From CAYJAZ01 sp964369185 (GTDB taxonomy: Bacteria > Desulfobacterota > Desulfovibrionia > Desulfovibrionales > Desulfovibrionaceae), in contig CAYJEN010000046.1 in NCBI GenBank assembly GCA_964369185.1, positions 1-12,163 of the forward strand: 12,163 bases of DNA, in the 5' to 3' direction. Positions 1 through 6,945 of this stretch are shown here, piece by piece (position 1 is the first letter of the stretch; each line of letters begins with the position of its first letter). The notes below the pieces were generated by a model. That model saw only the letters and a program-made list of their open reading frames with translations, searched no databases and was not told the DNA's origin. Made by a program: the position numbers and the translations under genes.

Positions 1-3
1 CAT
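1..3 (-). CDS. Start codon of the next flagellar gene, probably fliJ (partial)
   Basis: The first three bases are CAT, an ATG start on the minus strand. It lies 24 bases after the fliI stop and is preceded by a purine-rich ribosome binding site (AAAGGGGG, about 5 bases from the ATG). Nothing of the protein is visible. After fliI in flagellar operons the next gene is usually fliJ, the coiled-coil export chaperone/escort that works with the FliI ATPase, so fliJ is an inference from order only. Confidence 0.4.
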
Positions 4-27
4 ATTTTCCCCCTTTAAAAGAGAAAA

Positions 28-1353
28 TTAACTATTTGCATCTGTTGCTAAGTTGAGTAATTGTGTAAAAGAATCTTCTAAAGATTGCTTATCTTCTATT
101 GGCTGCTGTAAAAATGTCTTTATTGCAGGCATCATACGAATTGCTCTGTCTATATCAGGATTAGAGCCTTCTGAGTATGCACCGATTGTGATCATATCTT
201 CAAGTTCTGCGTACTCTGCCATAAGCGAGGTTACTACTCTACCCGCAGATACTAAATCAGAATTTATGATGTCATTACGTAAACGAGAAATTGATTTTAG
301 AATATTAATCGCTGGAAAATGACCTTTATCAGCTAAATCACGTGTTAATACAATATGCCCATCTAGAATTGAGCGAACTGCATCGGCGATTGGTTCATTG
401 AAATCATCACCGTCAACAAGCACAGTATAAATACCTGTGATTGTTCCGCTTTCTGATCGACCAGTTCTTTCTAAAAGTTTTGGCAATTGAGCAAAAACGG
501 TTGGAGTATAGCCTTTAGTCGTCGGTGGTTCGCCAACTGCAAGACCAACTTCACGCCCTGCCATTGCAAAACGGGTGACGGAGTCCATCATCAAGAGAAC
601 ATCAAGTCCTTGATCTCTAAAATATTCTGCAACTGCTGTTGCCGCATAAGCCGCTCTTTGGCGAACTAATGCTGACTGATCTGAGGTTGCAACAATCAAA
701 ACAGAATGTGCCATTCCTTCAGGTCCTAAGTCTTTTTCAATAAATTCTAATACTTCACGACCACGCTCACCAATCAAAGCAAGTACGTTTACTTGTGCTT
801 CGGTATTACGAGCCATCATACCCATGAGTGTTGATTTACCCACACCGGAACCAGCCATAATACCCACACGTTGCCCTTTTCCAAGTGTCAAAAGTGAGTT
901 AATTGAGCGCACTCCAACATCTAATGGAGTGTCGATTCTTGGGCGAGATAAAGGTGGTGGTGGGCTGGCATAAATAGGAACCATGCCTTCGTATTGAACT
1001 TTTTCTTTATTATCAAGAGGTTCACCAAATGCATCAAGTACACGACCAAGAAGACCATGCCCTACAGGGTAAAGCGGTGGCATACTAGAGTTTTTTACTA
1101 AAGAACCAGGGCGAACACCACGCATTTCACCATAAGGCATAAGAAGCAAATTACCATCCTTAAAACCAACAACTTCTGCCGCTACTTCTTCAGTATTTAT
1201 ATCGTCAGGAATAATATGACACACATTACCAAGAGATAAGTTTAAACCCGAACCCTCAGCTATTAAACCAACTACTTTATTGATTTTACCATAGCTTTCA
1301 ATAGGTTCTGCTTGTTTAAGCATTTGTGTACAAGCTTTAGGTTCTAGAGCCAT
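28..1353 (-). CDS. fliI: FliI, flagellar type III export ATPase
   Basis: FliI is the cytoplasmic ATPase of the flagellar type III export gate. It unloads substrates and chaperones at the base of the basal body and works with FliH and FliJ. The 441-residue product has the usual family length. An N-terminal beta-barrel-like part (about 20-95) is followed by a RecA/F1-type core. The P-loop GSGVGKST is at residues 168-175, the catalytic GERGRE stretch at 195-200, and the Walker B strand ending in DVLLMMD at 251-257. The C-terminal helical part carries SRLRND and GAYSEGSNPDID. The ATG at 1353 has AAGGA about 7 bases upstream and lies 17 bases after the fliH stop, so it is co-transcribed with fliG-fliH. 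An F1 or Rho ATPase is excluded by the flagellar/type III signature and the neighbours. No defect is visible. Confidence 0.97.
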   Translation of the reverse strand: MALEPKACTQMLKQAEPIESYGKINKVVGLIAEGSGLNLSLGNVCHIIPDDINTEEVAAEVVGFKDGNLLLMPYGEMRGVRPGSLVKNSSMPPLYPVGHGLLGRVLDAFGEPLDNKEKVQYEGMVPIYASPPPPLSRPRIDTPLDVGVRSINSLLTLGKGQRVGIMAGSGVGKSTLMGMMARNTEAQVNVLALIGERGREVLEFIEKDLGPEGMAHSVLIVATSDQSALVRQRAAYAATAVAEYFRDQGLDVLLMMDSVTRFAMAGREVGLAVGEPPTTKGYTPTVFAQLPKLLERTGRSESGTITGIYTVLVDGDDFNEPIADAVRSILDGHIVLTRDLADKGHFPAINILKSISRLRNDIINSDLVSAGRVVTSLMAEYAELEDMITIGAYSEGSNPDIDRAIRMMPAIKTFLQQPIEDKQSLEDSFTQLLNLATDANS

Positions 1354-1370
1354 ATTAAATCCTTTTTATA

Positions 1371-2909
1371 TTAAAATCCCATTTCACTTAATAATTCGTC
1401 AGCCAATTCAGGAGTATAATCTTTATCAGCTTTATTTTTAGCTGTCGATCTTACTTTCTTTTTAGGTTCAGCTACTTTTTCAGCTTGAGGTTCTTCAATT
1501 TGAGTTTGAAGTTCTTCTTCAACAACTTGCTCATTTATTTTTTCTTCCTCTGAAATTTCAGAAGGTTCTAAATTTTCGGCTTCTTCAAAATCAATCTCTT
1601 GAGAAGCTTTTGCAATTTGTGCTTGGAGTTCTTCACTCAATTCTTCAGAAATTTCACTGGCTATTTCACTATTTGGAGTTTTTTCAGATTCATCACTTTC
1701 TTCATTAAAAGTAAGTAAATCTTCAACCATTTGAAGAGCTTCTTGATTAATAGCTGCTTGTGTTATATCTTTTTCAGTCGGCTCTTTCGGTTCTTCACTT
1801 ACTTGAGCATTGTTCACTGTTTCAACAGCTTCTGCCTGTGGTTGATTTTCTTCTACTTGAGAAATATTTTCAACAGCTTTCGAGCTTGGATTTGCTTGAG
1901 CAACATCTTCAGCATGAGAAACTTCATCTTCTTCATTCAAAGGAATGTTTGACATTTTTGCTTGAGTAACCAAAGTTTCGGTAATAGCATCATAAGCAGT
2001 TTGATCTGCATCTGAAAGCGGAAGAGTTAGTTGGCTCAAAATCTCTGTAACAACGCTTGATCTATTTTCAACTGTATTTCTAATCAAACCGGAAGGACTT
2101 TCCAGAACAATGCTACCCTCTTCAAGGCTTGCATCTTTTACTAATGTCCAGCGGCGACTATCAATATATCTTTTATGCATATGCTCTAAAATTTCAGTCA
2201 AAATTTGGGCATCATTTGGGTGCACATTTATTTGATACTCACGCTTATCTAACAAAGCATTTACGCTGCGCTCGAGCACAGCTTGCAGAACAGCGGCTTT
2301 ATCATTTGTGAGCATGTAACCGGTAGATTTTTCTACAGCTTCAAGGAGTAATTCTGATAAATCTTTTCTCCAAGAATTAAATATAGTTATACATTGTTCA
2401 TGAATGGATAGCAATGTATAGGAGGTTGCTCTGGTGAGTTCATCTTTTGCTTGAATAAGGCTTTCTTGCGCTTGATGAAGACCTGAATTGTATGCCTCTT
2501 CATAGGCTGTAAGTTTCATATTTTCTGCTTCACGCAGTGAATTTTCTGCTTCTTTTTGTAAAGCTTTCACATTTTCATTGAATGAATTTGCTTCAATATT
2601 AATATCTTGAGCCTTTGTTATTGCTTCATCGATAATCGCTTGTGCACGTTCTTCTGCACGCAAAAGTAAAGACTTGACTTTTACAAGAGCCTTTTCTTTC
2701 ACTCTATCCATGTACTCTTCTTCTGCACTTTTAATCAGCGCATTAGAATGGCCTTCACCAAGAATCTTCTCAAGATTCGACTCAAGAGATTGTGATGGTC
2801 CTAAATAAATAGTACCAACTTTTTTACCATCTTTTTTGTCATCAGCTTTATTTTCTGACGATTTCATCGAATTTTTTTTTATCAATTTTCCGGGGTTAGA
2901 CAAAGACAT
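1371..2909 (-). CDS. fliH: FliH, flagellar export ATPase regulator with long acidic C-terminal tail
   Basis: FliH dimers bind FliI, hold its ATPase in check and dock it to the C-ring and export gate. The 512-residue product is about twice the usual length (roughly 230-270). Residues 1-50 are a basic, low-complexity lead. Residues about 60-165 are a heptad-like Ala/Glu/Gln-rich coiled coil typical of FliH. Residues about 170-290 are the FliH/YscL C-terminal domain, with INVHPNDAQIL (227-237) and LEEGSIVLESPSG (262-274). Residues about 300-480 are Glu/Ser/Ala/Gln-rich and probably disordered. The end is a short basic patch (KKKVR, 483-487) and a final helix-like ELADELLSEMGF. The ATG at 2909 overlaps the end of fliG by 14 bases and has AAGAGG 8 bases upstream. 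An internal ATG at 2867 (Met15) lacks a good SD. A run of nine A lies between the two ATGs. Identity is sure; the role of the tail is unknown. Confidence 0.93.
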   Translation of the reverse strand: MSLSNPGKLIKKNSMKSSENKADDKKDGKKVGTIYLGPSQSLESNLEKILGEGHSNALIKSAEEEYMDRVKEKALVKVKSLLLRAEERAQAIIDEAITKAQDINIEANSFNENVKALQKEAENSLREAENMKLTAYEEAYNSGLHQAQESLIQAKDELTRATSYTLLSIHEQCITIFNSWRKDLSELLLEAVEKSTGYMLTNDKAAVLQAVLERSVNALLDKREYQINVHPNDAQILTEILEHMHKRYIDSRRWTLVKDASLEEGSIVLESPSGLIRNTVENRSSVVTEILSQLTLPLSDADQTAYDAITETLVTQAKMSNIPLNEEDEVSHAEDVAQANPSSKAVENISQVEENQPQAEAVETVNNAQVSEEPKEPTEKDITQAAINQEALQMVEDLLTFNEESDESEKTPNSEIASEISEELSEELQAQIAKASQEIDFEEAENLEPSEISEEEKINEQVVEEELQTQIEEPQAEKVAEPKKKVRSTAKNKADKDYTPELADELLSEMGF

Positions 2910-3891
2910 CTCCAGAACCTCTTGCTATTGCGATTTTACCTGCAGCTTCCAATGCACGCACAACACGTACAATGTTCTGTTGAGCAGCTTCAACATCTGA
3001 AAGTTTAGCAGGTCCCATAAATTCAAGTTCTTCTTGAATCATCTGTCCTGCACGCTCTGACATATTATGGAAGAATTTCTCTTTAAGTTCATCTGATGCA
3101 CCACGAAGAGCCATTGTAAGATCATCATTATTAACATCTTTAAGAACTTCACGCATTGATTTATCATCAAGCACTTTACAGTCTTCAAATACGAACATAA
3201 GATTACGAATATCTTCAGCCATTTGTGCTGATTCTTCTTCAATTTCGCTCAATACTTCTTCTTCAGTTGCGCGCTCTACTTGGTTCAAGATTTCAGCAGC
3301 AGCATGAACACCACCAACTTTCTTACCTTCTTTACCACCCATTGCAATGAGCTGATTTTGAAGAACTCTATCAACTTCTAAAAGCATTTCTTGCGGAACA
3401 GTTTCTAGTCTAGCCAAACGCATAACAACTTCTGCACGCACTCCTGAAGGTAATAATTGAAGAAGTTGAGCTGCTTGATCAGGGTTTAGATGACCCAAAA
3501 TTAAAGCAAGTGTTTGCGGATGTTCGTTACGTAATAATTGTGAAAGAAGTTTAGGACTTACACGCTCAAGCTCTCTAAACGGTACAGGCCCTGTTTCAAG
3601 ATTGAGTGTATCCATGATATATTTTGCAGTATCAGAATCAAGGTTTTTAGCAAGCATACGTCTAAGCTGCTCTTGGCCACCCATAACTGAATCTTGAGTT
3701 GACACTAGCTCACCGTGAAACTCACGAAGAACTGCTTCTACGTCTTCTTTCGGAACCGGTTCAAGTTCAAAAATAGCTTTGGAGATAGCCGTTATTTCAC
3801 GTCTATCCATTCTTTTAAAAATTTCGGCGGTAAATTTATCACCTAGAGCCAATAAAAGTACTGCTGTTTTTTGATGTCCTTGAAGTTCCAT
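2896..3891 (-). CDS. fliG: FliG, flagellar motor switch protein
   Basis: FliG forms the rotor face of the cytoplasmic C-ring. Its C-terminal domain meets MotA to make torque, and its N-terminal domain binds FliF in the MS ring. From the ATG at 3891 it is 331 residues, the standard family length. It begins MELQGHQKTAVLLLALG. The conserved EHPQ of the middle domain is at residues 123-126. The C-terminal torque helix region contains LRGASDELKEKF (about 262-273) with its alternating charges, followed by MSERAGQMI. A longer reading from a TTG at 3924 is possible, but only the ATG has GGAG at 5 bases and gives the usual N-terminus. It is the first gene after a sigma-54-type promoter and overlaps fliH by 14 bases. 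fliF, which normally precedes it, is not here. Confidence 0.97.
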   Translation of the reverse strand: MELQGHQKTAVLLLALGDKFTAEIFKRMDRREITAISKAIFELEPVPKEDVEAVLREFHGELVSTQDSVMGGQEQLRRMLAKNLDSDTAKYIMDTLNLETGPVPFRELERVSPKLLSQLLRNEHPQTLALILGHLNPDQAAQLLQLLPSGVRAEVVMRLARLETVPQEMLLEVDRVLQNQLIAMGGKEGKKVGGVHAAAEILNQVERATEEEVLSEIEEESAQMAEDIRNLMFVFEDCKVLDDKSMREVLKDVNNDDLTMALRGASDELKEKFFHNMSERAGQMIQEELEFMGPAKLSDVEAAQQNIVRVVRALEAAGKIAIARGSGDVFV

Positions 3892-3896
3892 AAATG

Positions 3897-3900
3897 CTCC
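3897..3900 (-). promoter_or_regulatory. Ribosome binding site deciding the fliG start
   Basis: GGAG read on the minus strand, 5 bases before the ATG at 3891. It favours the 331-residue FliG over the 342-residue reading from the TTG at 3924. Confidence 0.75.
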
Positions 3901-3967
3901 GAAAGAATAATTCTCCGTCAACAATGTGACGTTTTATCTTAATAGATTTCGATAATATAGGATATAA

Positions 3968-3983
3968 TGCAAAAAGCTTGCCA
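3968..3983 (-). promoter_or_regulatory. Sigma-54 (RpoN) -24/-12 promoter for fliGHI
   Basis: On the minus strand this reads TGGCAAG-CTTT-TTGCA. The RpoN consensus is TGGCACG-N4-TTGCA/T, so it matches at all but one position, has the exact spacing, and keeps the essential GG (-24) and GC (-12). It lies just after the ssb stop and before fliG. A transcript would start near 3957 and leave a leader of about 65 bases before the fliG ATG. Flagellar middle genes in many proteobacteria are RpoN-dependent and need an NtrC-family activator (FlrC/FleR/FlgR type). No activator gene is in the window. Confidence 0.8.
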
Positions 3984-4012
3984 ATTATATTTTACTCAAT
4001 TAGCCTATAAAA

Positions 4013-4474
4013 TTAGAATGGCATATCATCGAGTGAAGATGCTTCACTTGGGAATGGTGAACCATAATCTTCTGAGCTTTGTTGTTGGTTATATGATTGC
4101 TGTTGTTGAGGAGCATAGCCACCTTGATTTGGTGCACCACCTTCTGATCTTCTACTATCTAAGAACTGAACACTTCTAGCATTTATTTCTGTAGTGTAGC
4201 GGTCAACCCCTTGTTTATCTTGCCACTTACGGGTTTGAAGACTACCTTCAATATAAACTTGGCTACCTTTTCTGAGGTAATTATTACAATTTTCAGCTTG
4301 TTTTCCGAACACTACTACTCTGTGCCATTCGGTTTTATCTTGCTTATTTCCTTCTCTGTCACGGTAAGATTCGCTTGTAGCAACGTTTAAGTTTGCTATT
4401 GGATCACCTGACTGCATATAACGCATTTCCGGATCTTGTCCTAATCTACCTATAATCATAACTTTATTTAACAT
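4013..4474 (-). CDS. ssb: Single-stranded DNA-binding protein SSB
   Basis: SSB coats single-stranded DNA during replication, recombination and repair, and recruits partner enzymes through its acidic tip. The 153-residue product has the usual bacterial plan. An OB fold (1-106) opens with MLNKVMIIGRLGQDPEMRY and contains TEWHRVVVFGK (48-58); W50, F56 and W84 sit at the places of the DNA-stacking aromatics. A Gly/Gln/Ser-rich linker follows (about 107-147). The tip ends in DDMPF (149-153), a normal variant of DDIPF. The ATG at 4474 has AAGGA 7 bases upstream. It is only 26 bases from the unknown gene upstream, so it appears to be the last gene of the motA-motB-pilZ unit. The placement is unusual, but nothing suggests a plasmid or phage-type SSB. 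Confidence 0.95.
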   Translation of the reverse strand: MLNKVMIIGRLGQDPEMRYMQSGDPIANLNVATSESYRDREGNKQDKTEWHRVVVFGKQAENCNNYLRKGSQVYIEGSLQTRKWQDKQGVDRYTTEINARSVQFLDSRRSEGGAPNQGGYAPQQQQSYNQQQSSEDYGSPFPSEASSLDDMPF

Positions 4475-4500
4475 TACAAATTCCTTATATGTTATATCGA

Positions 4501-4875
4501 TTAAGCTTTTGCTTCTTCGACATTTTCAGTTTTTATTAATTTTTCTATTCTGTCAAGATTCTCTTCTATTTCAAATGAAAGAGCATTAGCTTCTTTAGGT
4601 TGCCAAGAAAGAATATATTCATTAAGTTTTTTTTGTCTATCTACTAATTCAAGAACGTGAGGACGCAACAAATCTTTTGTTTTGTCAGACCACTTTGCAA
4701 ATTCTAATGATTCTGAAAGTGTTGTAATAAGTTCTAGCAAACCAAATTGTTGAGCAGCCGGAATAAATTTATCTTGCACCGGCCAGACCATACGACTTAA
4801 GAGAGGGTAACGTTTTTTAACATCACTCTCATCATAAGTAGATACGCTTACGCGTATTAATAGGATATCTCCCAT
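4501..4875 (-). CDS. Unknown 124-residue protein of the mot-pilZ operon
   Basis: I do not recognise a family. The N-terminus (DILLIRVSVSTYD, 3-15) looks like one or two beta strands. A basic/aromatic segment follows (KKRYPLLSRMVWPVQDKF, 20-37). The rest looks helical, with charged, amphipathic stretches (about 45-90 and 98-122). There is no signal peptide, membrane segment, cysteine or metal motif, so a small soluble cytoplasmic protein is likely. The ATG at 4875 has GAGG 4 bases upstream and lies 19 bases after the pilZ stop; the ssb start is 26 bases after its own stop. Its tight place in the operon shows it is a real gene and suggests a role tied to the PilZ protein or the stators, but this is inference from position only. 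Confidence 0.8.
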   Translation of the reverse strand: MGDILLIRVSVSTYDESDVKKRYPLLSRMVWPVQDKFIPAAQQFGLLELITTLSESLEFAKWSDKTKDLLRPHVLELVDRQKKLNEYILSWQPKEANALSFEIEENLDRIEKLIKTENVEEAKA

Positions 4876-4894
4876 ACAACCTCAGTTATAAAAT

Positions 4895-5395
4895 TTACGA
4901 CTTTTTACTTTCTCTTTCATAGATAGAAACACCGGTGCGCTCATAGTCTTTCACATCAAGCTCATCGGAGGTTCTTTCTAAATCTGCTTCAAAGTTTGCT
5001 TTACTTCGTTCTTCTTCTTGTTGTTTTTGTAATCTTTTATACTTTGCAACTTCATATTTTTGTAGTTTCAGAATAAAGATATCAAGTTTTTTCTCTTGAG
5101 AGCGTGAACATTCAACATATTCACAACCCAAGAATTTCATATTTTTATCAATATGTACAAGGCGAACACGTAAGCCTGAAAGAAGAACCTTATTATTTAT
5201 CAGTATATCGACAGTAAATTCATCACCAATACGTCTATTACTGGCAAAATAACCAAGAGCAATACCGGTTGAGCTAATGTTTACAACACTAGTTGTAACA
5301 TTATCCGGCACAACACGCGCACCCATACCAGGATATGCTATTCTATAGCTCATTCTTGGGTTACTTGTTACTTCATAATGGAAATCAAGCGACAT
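4895..5395 (-). CDS. PilZ-domain c-di-GMP receptor next to the stator genes
   Basis: PilZ domains bind c-di-GMP and change the behaviour of a partner. The 166-residue product carries both binding motifs: RxxxR as R14-M-S-Y-R18, and (D/N)xSxxG as N39-I-S-S-T-G44. These are followed by the usual beta-barrel strands (TVDILINNKVLLSGLRVRLVH, about 61-81; MKFLGCEYVE, 86-95). Residues about 100-166 form a highly charged, probably helical tail rich in Lys, Glu and Gln. There is no YcgR-type N-terminal domain. The ATG at 5395 has GGAG 5 bases upstream and lies 24 bases after motB. Known PilZ proteins such as YcgR and MotI slow the motor by touching FliG or MotA, so a motor-brake role is plausible here but inferred. 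The family call is sure. Confidence 0.9.
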   Translation of the reverse strand: MSLDFHYEVTSNPRMSYRIAYPGMGARVVPDNVTTSVVNISSTGIALGYFASNRRIGDEFTVDILINNKVLLSGLRVRLVHIDKNMKFLGCEYVECSRSQEKKLDIFILKLQKYEVAKYKRLQKQQEEERSKANFEADLERTSDELDVKDYERTGVSIYERESKKS

Positions 5396-5419
5396 ATATA
5401 CTCCATAGTCAGTGTAATA

Positions 5420-6151
5420 CTATTTTTCTTCACTATCAAGTTCTAGAACAAATTCAACCCTACGGTTTTTCGCTTTATTTTCTTCCGTTGTATTCGGGAA
5501 AAGAGGATCAAGTGAACCCATACCGGTTGCAGTTATTCTATGTGATTCAATTCCTTCGTTCAAGTAATATCTTAAAATATTTACAGAACGCAGTGCTGAA
5601 AGTTCCCAGTTATCATAAAAACGCGAACCCTGCGGAATTGGTGAGTTATCAGAGTAGCCTTTAATATTAATTTTCTGGTCTCTTTTTTCATGGAAGATAC
5701 TCAATAAGGCTTTTAGAGCTTTCTCAGCTCTGGCTGAAAGCAGTTCACTTCCCTTACCAAAGAGAATATCATTTGGCACACGCAAGATGATTTTACCATT
5801 ATCAAAGATAGCGGTAACTTCATTTTCAAGAGCTTGCTGAGTAATAAATGACCTAATTTGGTTATACATTTCTCTTTGTTGTTCAAGAATTTCTTCACGG
5901 ATACGAACAGATTGTTCAACAAAATCCGCTTCACTTTCTTGCGATTCTCTAGACTTTAGAAACTCCATTTCATTACCGCCGAATGTTCCACGAATAGATG
6001 AAAATGTAGCATCAAACTTCTTTGCATCAACTGACGACATTGAGTAAAGCAACACAAAGAAGGTTAGAAGTAATGTAGATAAGTCTGCAAACGTAGCAAG
6101 CCACGACTCGTCAACTTTCCCTTCTTCATCTTCTTCAATCATATCAGCCAT
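5420..6151 (-). CDS. motB: MotB/PomB, flagellar stator subunit anchored to peptidoglycan
   Basis: MotB forms the ion channel with MotA and fixes the stator to the cell wall. The 243-residue product has a short cytoplasmic acidic start and one membrane segment (about 18-38, WLATFADLSTLLLTFFVLL) holding the ion-binding Asp at D23. A plug/linker region follows (about 40-110). The OmpA-like peptidoglycan-binding domain (about 120-236) has KGYSDNSPIP (164-173), the DNWELSALR segment (180-188) and NRRVEF (229-234). The membrane segment resembles sodium-type PomB (WMATFADL pattern) more than E. coli MotB. The ATG at 6151 has GAGGA 7 bases upstream and lies 32 bases after motA. All key residues are present. 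The ion used is not settled by this alone. Confidence 0.95.
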   Translation of the reverse strand: MADMIEEDEEGKVDESWLATFADLSTLLLTFFVLLYSMSSVDAKKFDATFSSIRGTFGGNEMEFLKSRESQESEADFVEQSVRIREEILEQQREMYNQIRSFITQQALENEVTAIFDNGKIILRVPNDILFGKGSELLSARAEKALKALLSIFHEKRDQKINIKGYSDNSPIPQGSRFYDNWELSALRSVNILRYYLNEGIESHRITATGMGSLDPLFPNTTEENKAKNRRVEFVLELDSEEK

Positions 6152-6183
6152 AGTATTATCCTCAATTTAATTTAAGGTTACTT

Positions 6184-6945
6184 TTATTTCTTGTCAGATG
6201 CTTCACGTTCACTTGGTGGCAAGTAAGATGAAAGTTTTTCATAAACAAAGCGTGGGTTATTGTTATCAAGGATAGAGCGAGCTCCCTCAAAAACAATTTG
6301 CAATGTCAATTCTTCTTGCACTGAACGTTGTTTAAGCTTGGAGGCAAAAGGGTTAAAGATTAGGTTAGCAGTGAGTGCACCGTAGAAAGTTGTAATAAGA
6401 GCAACCGCCATAGCAGGCCCAAGAGCCGCAGCATCACTCAAGTTTGAAAGCATCTGCACCAAACCAATCAAGGTTCCTACCATACCCATAGCAGGAGCAA
6501 TACCGCCAAGACGTTCCATCACGGCAATATTGATACCATGTCGTTTCTTCATTGAAGAAATTTCAATTATCAAGGTATCATGGATAAGGGAAGGATCTGC
6601 TGAGTCAGCAATCAATTGAGTTGCCTTTTTAAGAAGTGGATTATCCGTTTGCAAGCGTTCAAGTGCCAAAATACCTTCACGGCGGCTAATTTCAGCAACT
6701 TTAACCATTGTTTCCACAACTTCTTTAGGGTTAGTACGTTTTGTAACGAATGTTTTTCCTACCGCCTTAAAAGCTGAGAGCACTTGCTCTAGTGGAAAAG
6801 CAATCAAAACAGCCGCAAAAGAACCACCAACAACAATCATTATTGATGGAGCATCAAAGAATCCGCCCGGTTGTGGTCCTATCATGATTGAACCGATAAC
6901 AAGACCAAATCCGATAATAATACCGCCAAGGGTAGCTAAATCCAT
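6184..6945 (-). CDS. motA: MotA/PomA, flagellar stator ion-channel subunit
   Basis: MotA is the four-helix membrane subunit whose cytoplasmic loop pushes on FliG. The 253-residue product starts MDLATLGG and has membrane segments near 4-23, 32-52, 148-170 and 178-200, with a large cytoplasmic loop between the second and third. It shares length and key positions with Vibrio PomA: D31 before helix 2, R88 and E96 in the loop for contact with FliG, and the threonines T158 (GMVGT) and T185/T186 (ALITTFYG) that line the channel. These fit the sodium-driven class, though that is inference. The ATG at 6945 has GAGG 6 bases upstream. It is the first gene of the motA-motB-pilZ-unknown-ssb unit. Confidence 0.95.
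   Translation of the reverse strand: MDLATLGGIIIGFGLVIGSIMIGPQPGGFFDAPSIMIVVGGSFAAVLIAFPLEQVLSAFKAVGKTFVTKRTNPKEVVETMVKVAEISRREGILALERLQTDNPLLKKATQLIADSADPSLIHDTLIIEISSMKKRHGINIAVMERLGGIAPAMGMVGTLIGLVQMLSNLSDAAALGPAMAVALITTFYGALTANLIFNPFASKLKQRSVQEELTLQIVFEGARSILDNNNPRFVYEKLSSYLPPSEREASDKK

Noticed and set aside
53..669. Plus-strand open frames opposite fliI
   Set aside because: They are antisense to a strongly conserved coding gene, have no good SD and no recognisable product.
1371..2867. FliH start at the internal ATG (2867)
   Set aside because: It has only an A run upstream. The ATG at 2909 has AAGAGG 8 bases away and couples to the fliG end. Kept only as a possible second start.
2896..3924. 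342-residue FliG from a TTG at 3924
   Set aside because: The extra 11 residues are not FliG-like. The ATG at 3891 has GGAG at 5 bases and gives the usual 331 residues.
3977..4006. Terminator-like inverted repeat after ssb (GCTAATT ... AATTGGC on the minus strand)
   Set aside because: Only 7 pairs including a G-U, AT-rich, no T run. It overlaps the sigma-54 -24 element and is probably chance.
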